DNA of 64,000 nucleotides from CADEED01 sp043747875 (GCA_043747875.1 JAYTOI010000049.1:25393-89392); one strand, 5' to 3'; numbered from the stretch's first letter, positions 34,426-43,632 are shown. The notes: generated from the letters alone by a model not told the origin. Made by a program: numbers and translations.

Positions 34426-34584
34426 TCGAGGGCGGTGAGGGCATGTTGCACCCAGGTCGAGTGTCGGACATGCGCAGTCTCGGGCGGCCAACCTGTGCTC
34501 AGCGAAGTGGACACACGAACAACGTCGCCATGCTTCATGATGAGCAGCAGAAAGGGGCGATCAGCTCGTAACCCAAGGATCTTC

Positions 34585-35919
34585 ATGCTGCGCGCCGAAA
34601 ATTCAGAGTCTTCCGTCGCGGAACGACTCAATCGTGAATGCCGATGCATTGGCACCGATGTTCCTGCGCTGCACCGGTGGCTCGAGGCAGATCTGGCGAG
34701 CCGCGGATTATCGCAACCGATCGTCACTACGAATCCACATCTGTTCTCCGATCTACCCGTGTTCATCGCGGCGGAGCATGCGCGGCAGATGCAATGCGTT
34801 GTCGATGCCGTGGAGGCCGTGGCCAGGCTTCCTGCCTATCGGGAGTCAGCCTTGTCGCGCGCCCCGGCGATTGCCCAGGTAGCGCCTGCAACCCGCGGTG
34901 TGTTCATGGGTTACGACTTCCATCTGACAGAAAGCGGCCCCATGCTCATCGAGATCAACACCAACGCGGGTGGGGCGTTGCTCAACGTGGTCATGCGTCG
35001 CGCGCAGCAAGCGTGCTGTCCGGAGGTGGCGGACTATTTCGAACGTCGGGCGAATGCCGATCAGCTCGAGGATCAGTTGTTCGAGATGTTTATGCAGGAG
35101 TGGCGCCTGGCACGCGGTGACCGGGCACTCGGACGCATCGCTATCGTCGATGACGATCCTTCGAGCCAGTATCTGTTGCCTGAATTCCTGCTCTTTCAGC
35201 AACTCTTCGAGACTCGTGGCGTATCAGCAGTCGTGGCGGCAGCCGATCAATTAACCTGCGATGGTGAGTCTTTGTGGCATGACGGCCGGCGTGTCGACAT
35301 GGTCTACAACCGACTGACCGATTTCTATTTCAGCGAAGCTCCGGCTCATGCGGCGCTGGCGCAGGCCTATGCAGCCGACATGGCCGTGATCACGCCGCAT
35401 CCGCACGCGCACGCTCTTTATTCCAACAAGCGGAATCTCGTGCTGTTGACCGATGAGGGGGAGCTGCGGGCCATGGGTGTCGCAAGCGATACCATCGAAC
35501 TGCTTCTTCATCACATTCCACGCACGGTTTGCCCGCGCGGCGACGAAGAGCAGTGGTGGGCGGATCGTAAGCGCTGGTTTTTCAAACCTGCACAAGGTTT
35601 TGGCAGTCGCGGTTCCTATCGCGGTGACAAGATCACGCGGCGGGTGTTCGCCGAGGTGATGCAGAACGACTACGTCGCGCAGATACTCACCCCGCCGAGC
35701 GAGCGCTCGCGGGGATGGGAAACAGATCGGGCGGTTTTCAAGTTCGACGTTCGCAACTACGTTTACGGTGGCAAAACACAGTTGATCGCCGCGCGCTTGT
35801 ACCAAGGGCAGACCACGAACTTCCGCACCACCGACGGCGGATTTGCCCCAGTGTATTGGGTGCCGACCCACCACCAGGGTAGCGCCGCGGCTCAAGGTTG
35901 CGTGGGGTCTACCTGGTGA
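34585..35919 (+). CDS. ATP-grasp-like protein
   Basis: About 444 residues from the ATG at 34585; the frame is open upstream to 34435 but the added part is not protein-like. Middle: GVFMGYDFHLTESGPMLIEI NTNAGGALLN, resembling a metal-binding ATP-grasp segment; later VITPHPHAHALYSNKRNLVL and WFFKPAQGFGSRGSYRGDKI, a Lys and Gly-rich loop like that of an ATP-grasp nucleotide site. The order suggests a ligase of unknown substrate. It follows czcA by 160 bases in the same direction, but a functional link to efflux is not evident. Confidence 0.6.
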   Translation: MLRAENSESSVAERLNRECRCIGTDVPALHRWLEADLASRGLSQPIVTTNPHLFSDLPVFIAAEHARQMQCVVDAVEAVARLPAYRESALSRAPAIAQVAPATRGVFMGYDFHLTESGPMLIEINTNAGGALLNVVMRRAQQACCPEVADYFERRANADQLEDQLFEMFMQEWRLARGDRALGRIAIVDDDPSSQYLLPEFLLFQQLFETRGVSAVVAAADQLTCDGESLWHDGRRVDMVYNRLTDFYFSEAPAHAALAQAYAADMAVITPHPHAHALYSNKRNLVLLTDEGELRAMGVASDTIELLLHHIPRTVCPRGDEEQWWADRKRWFFKPAQGFGSRGSYRGDKITRRVFAEVMQNDYVAQILTPPSERSRGWETDRAVFKFDVRNYVYGGKTQLIAARLYQGQTTNFRTTDGGFAPVYWVPTHHQGSAAAQGCVGSTW

Positions 35920-36056
35920 CAGGCGTAGCCGCCTGTCTAGAACCGAAGTATTGCCAAGCGCCAGGTCGAACCCCACCGATACCGGTGATGCTTCGCTGGA
36001 CTCGAGCAGCTCCGTGCGCAATTTCCATTTGAAGCGCGATACCACTCTTACAGATC

Positions 36057-36587
36057 ATGGTGCGGCTCGTCGGCAGGAAACGTATAGCTGACGACTACCG
36101 TCGGCGCCGGCTCTTCGCGGTGTTGCCACAGGTGCCCATGTCGCAGCACACGCGCCGGCCGCCGCGGCCGCAGCCGGATGGCTCCCTGGTGTTCGGGTCA
36201 GCACGCGTCGGCGGGCACGGTGGCCATGACATCTATCGTGCGCGTCTGGGAAGCGGTGGCCGGCAAGTCGAAAACCTCGGCCCGCCGGTGAACACGAAGT
36301 TCAACGAGTACGAAGCCGAGGTATCGCGCGATTGAAAACGGATCATCGTCGTCGCCGATCGCGGCGATCGGTCGCATTTCTACCCATATCGATTCAAACA
36401 CGGCGCCTGGGTCGCGCAGGCACGCATCGTCCCGAAGCTCGACGTCTTCCAGGTTGGACCGCTGCTCTCGCCGCGCGGCGACCGGCTGTTGTTCGCGCAG
36501 GCGGATGGCGAGAGATCAGGCGAGTTGTTCCTGCTGGACCTCATGCCTGGTCCCGACCGGCACTGGCCGCCCCGCTGCGCGCGCTGA
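36057..36587 (+). pseudogene. PD40/TolB-like protein with in-frame TGA
   Basis: DGSLVFGSARVGGHGGHDIY RARLGSGG and VNTKFNEYEAEVSRD at 36174-36332 are WD40-like PD40 repeats. The frame is stopped by TGA at 36333-36335, yet the same frame continues KRIIVVADRGDRSHFYPYRF, QVGPLLSPRGDRLLFAQADG, RSGELFLLDLMPGPDRHWPP and ends at 36587. Family members have Gly at the stop position (D-G-K/R), so a single G to T change explains it. The N-terminus is also degenerate, with no signal peptide. Confidence 0.72.
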
Positions 36588-36797
36588 CGCATCGGTCCAC
36601 ACGACGACCAGGTCCTTCGCGTCCACCTACACGCCTGGCTTCACAAGCGCTTCTGCGACTGAACCGCCAGTCTCCGCCCGCATACTAACTACCTCGTCCG
36701 CAGAAGGGGTGCGCTGCCGGAGCTGCTCGCACTATTCGGCAGCACGCAACCGCACCGCGGGGGGTGGCGCTTTTGTTGAAACACCTGGGCCAATCGG

Positions 36798-38381
36798 CTA
36801 AATGTCGACGTTGATCGGTCGCTCTGCACCACCTGTTCGGTGGTCCGACAACTCGCGCCGCAAGGCCGAAAGTCTGACCGTTCGATCTTCCATCACCATG
36901 CCGAGGGTCGTCAGGAGCTGCCGCACCAGCGCATCGGCTGACCCGTGGGGGAAACGAATGTCGCCGCGCAAGTTTTGACCCGTGTCTACGAGCGCCAGCC
37001 AGTAGCTGATGCCGGGCAACGGGATCGTCGAGAACGGCGCGGGATCGATCGGGAAATTCGCGAAGCGACTACCCGCGGTGTTGGATTGCGGCCGCGAGTA
37101 TGGGATGAAATTGAAGACCGGAGCATGCAGCCACTTGCCGCGCCGGGTGAGCTCTTCCTGGACCATGTCGGAGCGGAAGAACTGATAACGCATCGCCTCG
37201 ACGTAGCTGTTGTTGACGCGCTCTACCGATTCGGCAAAGGTCGGATCGCCCTCGAGAGATGTGCTCCAGTGCATCCGGTCGGCGAAATAGCCGATGACGG
37301 ACACGAGCGCCGGCGCTTCCCGCCCCGAGTTCACCGTGCCCATGGTCACCGTGTCCTGATCCGTCACGCACGCAAGCAGCAGTTTCTGGACCGTCATGAG
37401 CACTACGAACTTGGAAACACGAAGCTCCTGGGCACAGCGTTCGATCGCGGCCGTCCGCTCGATGCCGACTTCGAATGTGTTCCGCACGCATGCGAAGTCC
37501 GGCGTCGGTGCCTGCGGTGGCCGATGAAGCAGATCCATGTGCGGTGCATCCGCCAGCCTGCCGGCCCATTGCTGCAAGTGCTCGCGGATCTGCGGTCGCG
37601 CTATCCACTCGGCGCAGCTCAGCAGGTAGTCCGCATACTGCAAGGACGCGGGTGCGGCGGGAAGGCGATGACCCGCCACCTTGAACGAATAATTGCGAAT
37701 CAGTTCTGTGCCCAGCATGCCGATCGAGACCATGTCGGCGATGAAATGATGCATGACGAGACCGAGGATGTGATCTTCGGTATCCAGGCTGATCACGAAC
37801 CCCTTGAAGAGCGGTCCTGTGGCGAGGTCTATCGGCGCCCACACCAACTCGCTCGCGCGCGCGCGCGCGGCGTCTTCCCGCTCCTGAGGCGCGAAGCATG
37901 CGACATCGAATACCTCCATGCTCTTCATCGGCTGCGCCCCGTATACGAGCCAGGGCCGGCCTTCCATCTCCATCGCCGTCGCTTGCAATACCTCGTGCCG
38001 CGCGCGCAATTGTTCGAATGCGAACGACATCGCGGGTAGATCGAGAAAGCCCCGTACCCGCATCACGAAGCGAAGATTCGCCGAATCGACGCCGGTCAGC
38101 TTGTCCTTGAGCGCACGCCACGTTGCCAGGCGAAACGACGGCACACTTGCCAGATCGTGATGTCTGCGCACGAACTCGGGCGACAGCCGGTCCTCGGACG
38201 GTTCCGTGCTCGTGCCCGCCAGGTGCTGGAGCAACGTCGTGCGATGCGTACGAAGCTCTTCCAGGAACGTTTGTGGAACCGACTTGCCGCGACAGCGGAA
38301 TTTGACCTCGTCGCCTTCGACCCACAGCTTGATGCCGCTCTCATGGGCGCGAGTCAGCAAAGCTGCAACGGCATCTGGCAT
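36798..38381 (-). CDS. stand-alone TubC-docking/condensation domain protein
   Basis: 527 residues. Residues 1-55 are a TubC-type docking domain (AVAALLTRAHESGIKLWVEG DEVKFRCRGK, EELRTHRTTLLQHLAG). From about residue 75 an NRPS condensation fold follows: TGVDSANLRFVMRVRGFLDL, LRARHEVLQATAMEMEGRPW, and the active-site segment ILGLVMHHFIADMVSIGMLG, where HHxxxD is present but the usual final Gly is Met. No adenylation or carrier domain is attached. TubC domains normally sit at the start of NRPS or PKS subunits and bind the end of the previous one, so this C domain likely joins an assembly line in trans. Confidence 0.87.
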   Translation of the reverse strand: MPDAVAALLTRAHESGIKLWVEGDEVKFRCRGKSVPQTFLEELRTHRTTLLQHLAGTSTEPSEDRLSPEFVRRHHDLASVPSFRLATWRALKDKLTGVDSANLRFVMRVRGFLDLPAMSFAFEQLRARHEVLQATAMEMEGRPWLVYGAQPMKSMEVFDVACFAPQEREDAARARASELVWAPIDLATGPLFKGFVISLDTEDHILGLVMHHFIADMVSIGMLGTELIRNYSFKVAGHRLPAAPASLQYADYLLSCAEWIARPQIREHLQQWAGRLADAPHMDLLHRPPQAPTPDFACVRNTFEVGIERTAAIERCAQELRVSKFVVLMTVQKLLLACVTDQDTVTMGTVNSGREAPALVSVIGYFADRMHWSTSLEGDPTFAESVERVNNSYVEAMRYQFFRSDMVQEELTRRGKWLHAPVFNFIPYSRPQSNTAGSRFANFPIDPAPFSTIPLPGISYWLALVDTGQNLRGDIRFPHGSADALVRQLLTTLGMVMEDRTVRLSALRRELSDHRTGGAERPINVDI

Positions 38382-38420
38382 CGGAACTCCTTCCTCGAGG
38401 TGGCGAATTGGCCTGGATTC

Positions 38421-39407
38421 TTAGGCGGCGTATGAGTACGCCTGGTGGCGCCGGCCGGCCGCCGCCGCGAACGACGGCAATCGCCATCCGAGCTGATAGT
38501 CGGCGACATGCCCGATCAGATGTTTGCTGTCGCCCTTGAGATGTAATACCAACTTCGAGTCCCAGGTTGGCTGGCGAAGATCGATTGGCTTGGTGACCCA
38601 GTAATTGAACTTGTTGCAGGGGAGCGAGGAAATTCGTATCCCTTCGCGCTCAAATATCTGGGGACGCGAAAGATCGGGCGGCAGTCCGACCGCGTTGAGA
38701 GACAGTTGGCCGCCGCGCCAGCGGTCGATGTCGCCGTAGTAATCGCGGATGACCGGGTCGGTCTTGAGAATCTCGTACGTGGCGAGATATGCGGAGAAGA
38801 ACTTTCGTGCCGCGGCGATCCGCCGCCGCGCGCAGAAGATGACGCCCTCGTTGAGAGGCATGAAACCTGGCGTCGTGCGGTAGGTAACGCCGACATCGAA
38901 GTCCCGCTCGAACACACCGTTCAACGCACCGTTCGGATACGCATCCGAATCCAGGAATACGGTATTCGCGGAAAACGCGCGCGAGTGCACATAGGCTGCC
39001 ATGGCCCTCACGCGCTCGTACATCGGCGCTCGCGCGTCGACGGGGAGCCGGACGACCGTAACGCCAGGATGACTGAAAGGCACGACCGCCGATTCGTTCG
39101 TGACGTAGAAGATGCGCGCGTGGCAATGAAAATTGAGCGATGCCCAGATGAAATGGTTCGCGAGTGCCTTGTAGTCGAACTCCCAATGATCGTGCTTGAC
39201 GTCCACGTACTCGATCGTGCGATGGGAGGCGGGGACGTCCACGTGAAATACGAAGAAGTTGATGCCCGCGGGTTTTTCCGCTCCAGCCGCTGCATCGAAG
39301 GCGGGCGAGTAGCGTCGGATGGCCGACTCGGCGATGGCGCACGGCGCGAAGCTGCCGAGCGTGCGCACGCGACTCATGAGTTCGGAAAAGGCGTTAGATC
39401 GCTTCAT
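38421..39407 (-). CDS. glycosyltransferase-like protein (DxD)
   Basis: About 328 residues from the ATG at 39407. The sequence INFFVFHVDVPASHRTIEYV, FHCHARIFYVTNESAVVPFS, then TVFLDSDAYPNGALNGVFER contains a DSD metal-binding motif, and GVTYRTTPGFMPLNEGVIFC with GGQLSLNAVGLPPDL resembles GT8/GT77-type nucleotide-sugar transferases. Substrate unknown. It precedes the TubC/condensation gene in the same direction (gap 39 bases), so it may glycosylate the product or an intermediate. Confidence 0.65.
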   Translation of the reverse strand: MKRSNAFSELMSRVRTLGSFAPCAIAESAIRRYSPAFDAAAGAEKPAGINFFVFHVDVPASHRTIEYVDVKHDHWEFDYKALANHFIWASLNFHCHARIFYVTNESAVVPFSHPGVTVVRLPVDARAPMYERVRAMAAYVHSRAFSANTVFLDSDAYPNGALNGVFERDFDVGVTYRTTPGFMPLNEGVIFCARRRIAAARKFFSAYLATYEILKTDPVIRDYYGDIDRWRGGQLSLNAVGLPPDLSRPQIFEREGIRISSLPCNKFNYWVTKPIDLRQPTWDSKLVLHLKGDSKHLIGHVADYQLGWRLPSFAAAAGRRHQAYSYAA

Positions 39408-39978
39408 CGCGGGTACTCTTCCATGAAATCGCCGCCGCGATTCTTGTCTCAGTCTCTGTGCTGGCACTCTCTCGAAATTCGTCTGCGACGTCAAGCAAGG
39501 AAGCAGCGCATGAGTGCGTCCTCTTACAGACGATTCACTCGCTAGCCTGAAGATGCACGAACGTGACACGCCGATCGCAGCAGGAACAAATTTGCGCTCG
39601 CAGGCCGGGCAATGAAATCAAACAGTTATGCGGCAGTAAAATTGTTGAAGAGATAGACGCGTATTTTTTCCTGCGGTGCTCGCCACCGGGAACGAGCGAA
39701 GTTCCGCGAGTTCGTGCGGGTGCCGCGTTGTTTGCGTTGTCGCGGAGACTGCTCGTACGCGACGGCTCACGAAATCGACAGCTTCCTCTATCTAGTATAT
39801 TTCCTTTGCACAAGACCGGTGCCGTTGCGGTGCATCAGATCTGCGTCTGAAAATTAATCGTGCGGTTGCTGTCAGAGTCTGGCGACTGGTGACGCGTACG
39901 GCTCGGGAGAAGTTTCCAGGGAATAGATGGACGAGTACCGGGCTGCAGCTCACGGCAGGACAACGACAGCGACAGTCA

Positions 39979-40086
39979 ATGACGTCACCGATCGACGCAC
40001 GCGGCTCGGGTCGTCCCGTCGAGTGGGTCGGCGATTCGTTTAGCGACATCCGGGACAAGGTCAGCAGTTGGTGGGACAATCTCTAG
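39979..40086 (+). CDS. candidate small peptide gene
   Basis: 35 codons from ATG at 39979: it opens MTSPIDARGSGRPVEWVGDS and ends SDIRDKVSSWWDNL. The frame is open further upstream. A perfect hairpin begins four bases after the TAG. The Gly/Ser-containing N-terminal half and the short amphipathic C-terminal half with two adjacent Trp look non-random. No good ribosome-binding site is seen at normal spacing. It could be a signal, docking or precursor peptide, or chance. Confidence 0.3.
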   Translation: MTSPIDARGSGRPVEWVGDSFSDIRDKVSSWWDNL

Positions 40087-40090
40087 CATC

Positions 40091-40117
40091 GCTGCCGAGC
40101 AATTCGCACTCGGCAGC
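40091..40117 (+). terminator. hairpin after small peptide frame
   Basis: GCTGCCGAG and CTCGGCAGC form a perfect nine-pair stem around a nine-base loop. No T-run follows, so it is either a weak terminator or an RNA-stabilising or regulatory hairpin in the leader of the thiolase operon. Confidence 0.55.
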
Positions 40118-40292
40118 AGGCCATCACGCGTGACCTGGAGTATTTGCACCACTGGGGGCATGGACTGACACGCAGCAGGCAGCTTCGTTACTCCAGCGAT
40201 TGCATTCGAGACGTCGGGGTAGACGACCATCAACATGACCACTACATCGATCCCGACATCACGCGCCGCGCCACGGGTTCGGCGCCACACAC

Positions 40293-40553
40293 GTGAGTTA
40301 CCGCATGTGGTCCACGTCCTGGTTCCGTCGTAACCCCGCCGTGTCCGCGTTTCGCACTGGAAAGATCTGGAGTTTTGCGCCCGTCGAAGGACGGGGCATG
40401 GCGCTCGCCGTGCGGATCGACCAGGATGGGTCCATCGAAGTGGGTTGGCTCGACGGTATGGGCGCCATGCCCGAGCTTCGTTGCGACATGCTGGTCGAGA
40501 GTGCGTCGCAGTCGGTACCGGCCGTGTGGCGACCGTGCGAGGTCACGTCGTGA
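40293..40553 (+). CDS. DUF35-like OB-fold protein, short
   Basis: 86 codons from GTG at 40293 (ATG at 40305 is an alternative). The segment FRTGKIWSFAPVEGRGMALA VRID and the end SQSVPAVWRPCEV fit the OB-fold half of DUF35 proteins (G.IWSF...LA.V..., ending P.WRPV). The zinc-ribbon half usual for DUF35 is missing. DUF35 proteins partner thiolase-like enzymes such as PhlC and SCPx/Ltp2; here the stop overlaps the thiolase start (GTGA). The context carries much of this call. Confidence 0.55.
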   Translation: MSYRMWSTSWFRRNPAVSAFRTGKIWSFAPVEGRGMALAVRIDQDGSIEVGWLDGMGAMPELRCDMLVESASQSVPAVWRPCEVTS

Positions 40554-41731
40554 ACGGGCAAGTGACGGTGCTCGGCGTTGGCATGCACCCGTGGGGCAAG
40601 TGGGGTCACGGCTTTGCGCGCTACGGTCTCGCGGCTGCAGAGGCGGCACTCCAGGATGCCGGCGTGGAGTGGCAGGAGGTGCAGCTGCTGACGGCGTCTG
40701 CCACTCTGCGCAGCGGTTACGCGGGACTGATTGCCGCGACGACCTACGCGCGGGCCCTGGGTGCTGGCGATCGCGTCAACGTCATGACTACCTACGGCGC
40801 GTGCACCTCCGGCGCGCAAGCGCTGGCTGCCGCGCGGGCACAAATACTCGCCGGGGAATGCGACCTCGCGCTCGTGATCGGTGCGGACATTGCCTCGGAC
40901 GGCCCGCTCGCACCGCCGAATGATGGCGAATCATCGGACATGAACCTGCTGCGACATTCGCTGGGTCTCACGAATCCGGTCTATCTCGCCATGTACGCGC
41001 GTCGGCGCATGCACCTGCACGGCACCACGGAGAGCGACCTGACGCTCGTCAAGGTCAAGAACTCGGTCGCAGGCAGTCGCAATCCCAACGCGCGTTATCG
41101 TTACGAGCTCACCCCAAAGCAGGTGAATTCATCGCCCATCTACTGCGATCCGCTCAGGTTGCTGCACATCAGCGCGATCTCGGACGGCGGTGCCGCGGTG
41201 GTGCTCGCGAGCGAGCGGTTTGCGCGAGCTCGTGGCGATCGAGGAGTGCGTCTGGTGGCGGTGCGCACGCCTACACCGGGCGCGACGAATGGAGACCTGG
41301 AAATGGGCGAGCTAAGATCCACGGCGATCGGCGGCGAAGCACGATCATTCCGCGACTCGTTGGTGCAGGACGCCTATCGTGCCAGTGGTATCGATGCGCG
41401 CGAGCTGTCGCTGGCCGAAGTGTATGACGTTTCGTGTGCCAGCGAGCTCGATTGGTACGAGAGCCTGGGACTGTGTGATCGCGGCGACGCAGAGCGACTG
41501 CTGCGCGATGGCGCGACTTCCCTCGGTGGAACCACGCCGGTCAATGCCAGCGGAGGTCTCTCGAGCCTGGGTGAGGCACCATCTGCGCAGGTGCTCGCGC
41601 AGCTATGCGAGCTCACGTGGCAGTTGCGAGGCGATGCAGGCGCGCGACAAGTCCCGATGGCCCGTCTCGGAATTGCAGTGAGTCAGGGAATCTTCGGTCA
41701 CGGTGCTGCAGTAGTCGCGATGCGACAGTAA
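40550..41731 (+). CDS. thiolase-like enzyme (SCPx/PhlC type)
   Basis: 393 residues from a GTG overlapping the upstream stop. The thiolase nucleophile loop reads MTTYGACTSGAQALAAARAQ with Cys about residue 86. The His loop is altered: VNASGGLSSLGEAPSAQVLA has Glu where GHPxG thiolases have His, and the C-terminal VSQGIFGHGAAVVAM lacks the second Cys. These changes are shared in part by SCPx/Ltp2 and PhlC-type enzymes that perform retro-aldol cleavage or C-acylation. With the OB-fold, AMP-ligase and carrier genes next to it, an acyl transfer or C-C bond step on a carrier-bound acyl group is likely. Confidence 0.85.
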   Translation: MNGQVTVLGVGMHPWGKWGHGFARYGLAAAEAALQDAGVEWQEVQLLTASATLRSGYAGLIAATTYARALGAGDRVNVMTTYGACTSGAQALAAARAQILAGECDLALVIGADIASDGPLAPPNDGESSDMNLLRHSLGLTNPVYLAMYARRRMHLHGTTESDLTLVKVKNSVAGSRNPNARYRYELTPKQVNSSPIYCDPLRLLHISAISDGGAAVVLASERFARARGDRGVRLVAVRTPTPGATNGDLEMGELRSTAIGGEARSFRDSLVQDAYRASGIDARELSLAEVYDVSCASELDWYESLGLCDRGDAERLLRDGATSLGGTTPVNASGGLSSLGEAPSAQVLAQLCELTWQLRGDAGARQVPMARLGIAVSQGIFGHGAAVVAMRQ

Positions 41732-41755
41732 ACGGATTTTTCAGAGACTTTCACA

Positions 41756-43378
41756 ATGGACACTATAACCGCTCGCCTGATTCAAAGAGGGTCACCCTTC
41801 GAGCTGCAGGATGCCGTCATCGACGGCGTACCGTGCAAGATTTTCCCACGCGGTGCACAGAACCTGCTGCAGATGTATCGGAAGGCCGCAGCACTCGGCA
41901 CGAGGGAATTTATCGTCGATGGGACCCGCCGGCTCACCTTCGCTGCGGTGTTCGGCGGCGCCGCGCATGTTGCGGCAGCACTCGCAGCTGGCGGCTGCGC
42001 ACCGCGTACGCGCGTGGCGCTTTGGCTGCCCAACGGCGCTGACTGGGTGACCGCGTTCATCGGCATCACGCTGGCCGGCTGCGTGCCGGTGCTGATCCAT
42101 GCGGATGCAGAGCCAGCCTCAGCGCGCGCGGCCGCCGAACAGGCGCAGGCGCGTCTCGTCATGACCACGCAGCCGATCGCGCCGAATGAACTCACGGTCG
42201 AGGATCTCATCGCACGCTCGGCGGCGCTTGCACCCGGCACCGCGCTGCCCGAGCCCTCGAGTGAGGACATAGCACTGATCGGATTCACCTCCGGCACGAC
42301 GGGTGTTCCGAAGGGCATTGAGCTCAGTCACCGCAACGTAGTCACGGGCCTGATGAACATGATGCTTGGGGGGGCGATCGCGGGTGCGCGGGCGGCAGTC
42401 GGCAATCCGTCGACACGTCCGGCGGCGGCGGTCAACTACGCCCCGTGTTCGATGCTCTTCGCTCCGTTGTCACACATCAGCGGTTTCGCCCAGATACTCC
42501 TGATGGCCCACGCCGGCGGCAAGGTGGTGCTCGCCGGCGAGTGGGAGACTGCCGAAATACTCACGTGCGTCGCGCAGGAGAAGGTCCGTTCCTTCAGCGG
42601 TGCAACTCCGACCCTGCTGCGTAAAGTGCTTTTCGCCCTGACGCCGCAGCACGATGTCGCGTCGCTCGCCAGTCTGCAACTGCACGGCGCGGCGCTCAGG
42701 AAGGAATTCATCGACGAGGTCACGCGTGTGCTGCCGCATGTGATGATCGGCACGGGTTACGGCATGACCGAAACCTGTGGTTCGGTCAGCGTCACGACGG
42801 GCGCCGAGTTCCTCGCCGACATCGCCGCCAGCGGACGCCCGCTTCCTTCGGTCGAAGTTCGCATCATGGGCGCAGACGGCATTCCCGCCGCCGAAGGAAT
42901 CGCGGGCGAGCTCGAGGTGCGCGGCGCGATGGTCATGCGCGGATACTGCGGGCGCGGGGATGCACCGCTGGATGGTGGTTGGCTCAAGACCGGGGATTTC
43001 GCGCGGCTCGAGGCTGGAAAACTGTACGTCGTCGATCGGCTGCGCGACCTGTTCGAGATCCGTGGCGTGCGGCATTCGGCGAATGCAATCGAGGGCGCTG
43101 CGGGAAATCACCCGGCGGTCGATGAAGCGGCGATCGTGACGTTCGACGCTGCGGCCAAAGACGATGGAATCGCAATTGCCATCGTGCTTCGCGAATCGCA
43201 GCCCGATGCCGAGACCCGCCTGCGAGCGGAGATTCTCGGCCGACTCGCGCCGCTCAACTTCACGCCAACACTTGCATTCGTCGATGCGATGCCGCGCACC
43301 GCGTCAGGAAAGATCAATCGTCTCGCATTGAAAGACCGCGTGCATGCGATTGCCCGATACTCCAAGGAAGTACCATGA
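41756..43378 (+). CDS. acyl-AMP ligase (ANL superfamily)
   Basis: 540 residues. N-terminal domain with the phosphate loop GFTSGTTGVPKGIELSHRNV, then FAPLSHISGFAQILLMAHAG, GYGMTETCGSVSVTTG, and the hinge GGWLKTGDFARLEAGKLYVV DRLRD; the C-terminal Lys is in RTASGKINRLALKDR. It activates a carboxylic acid as acyl-AMP and loads it on CoA or, given that the next gene (start overlapping the stop, ATGA) encodes a carrier protein, on that carrier's phosphopantetheine arm. Substrate cannot be read from the sequence. Confidence 0.9.
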   Translation: MDTITARLIQRGSPFELQDAVIDGVPCKIFPRGAQNLLQMYRKAAALGTREFIVDGTRRLTFAAVFGGAAHVAAALAAGGCAPRTRVALWLPNGADWVTAFIGITLAGCVPVLIHADAEPASARAAAEQAQARLVMTTQPIAPNELTVEDLIARSAALAPGTALPEPSSEDIALIGFTSGTTGVPKGIELSHRNVVTGLMNMMLGGAIAGARAAVGNPSTRPAAAVNYAPCSMLFAPLSHISGFAQILLMAHAGGKVVLAGEWETAEILTCVAQEKVRSFSGATPTLLRKVLFALTPQHDVASLASLQLHGAALRKEFIDEVTRVLPHVMIGTGYGMTETCGSVSVTTGAEFLADIAASGRPLPSVEVRIMGADGIPAAEGIAGELEVRGAMVMRGYCGRGDAPLDGGWLKTGDFARLEAGKLYVVDRLRDLFEIRGVRHSANAIEGAAGNHPAVDEAAIVTFDAAAKDDGIAIAIVLRESQPDAETRLRAEILGRLAPLNFTPTLAFVDAMPRTASGKINRLALKDRVHAIARYSKEVP

Positions 43379-43632
43379 CAGACCAACAACTGACAGCCAC
43401 CGAAAACGTAGTGTCGGCCATCTGGGCGGAACTGCTCCAGCGCCCAACCATCGAGCTGGATGACAACTTCTTCCAGCACGGCGGCGACTCGATGATGATG
43501 ATGATCGCGCAGTTTCGCGTGGCCGAAGAGCTCAAAGTGGAGCTGCCTCCCGGATCGATTGCGGTGGCACCCAGTCTGCGGCAGTTCTGCGCACTCATCG
43601 ACTCGTCCATCGCTCAATCCGGATCCATTTGA
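43375..43632 (+). CDS. discrete peptidyl/acyl carrier protein
   Basis: 85 residues of PCP type: ATENVVSAIWAELLQRPTIE, LDDNFFQHGGDSMMMMIAQF, where Ser of the GGDS motif is the phosphopantetheine site. The run of four Met after the Ser is unusual. It overlaps the ligase by four bases at the start and the lactamase-fold gene by one base at the end (TGATG), so all three are co-translated and the carrier is likely the substrate platform for both neighbours. Confidence 0.92.
   Translation: MTDQQLTATENVVSAIWAELLQRPTIELDDNFFQHGGDSMMMMIAQFRVAEELKVELPPGSIAVAPSLRQFCALIDSSIAQSGSI

Larger units (their letters stand above)
39408..40292. other. 885-base divergent intergenic region
   Basis: It separates the leftward condensation/glycosyltransferase pair from the rightward thiolase operon. 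It holds a possible 35-codon peptide gene (39979-40086) followed by a strong hairpin, and a further stop-free stretch (40087-40290) without a start codon. Both operon promoters should be here. The AT-rich stretch CTATCTAGTATATTTCC near 39787 is the most promoter-like part. Confidence 0.4.

Noticed and set aside
36588..36797. A small gene between the PD40 pseudogene and the condensation protein
   Set aside because: Frames here are Arg/Ser-rich and lack a start with a ribosome-binding site.
40087..40290. A stop-free stretch after the hairpin (reads ITRDLEYLHHWGHGLTRSRQ ...)
   Set aside because: It has no start codon or ribosome-binding site, no match to a family I know, and its frame does not continue into the OB-fold gene.
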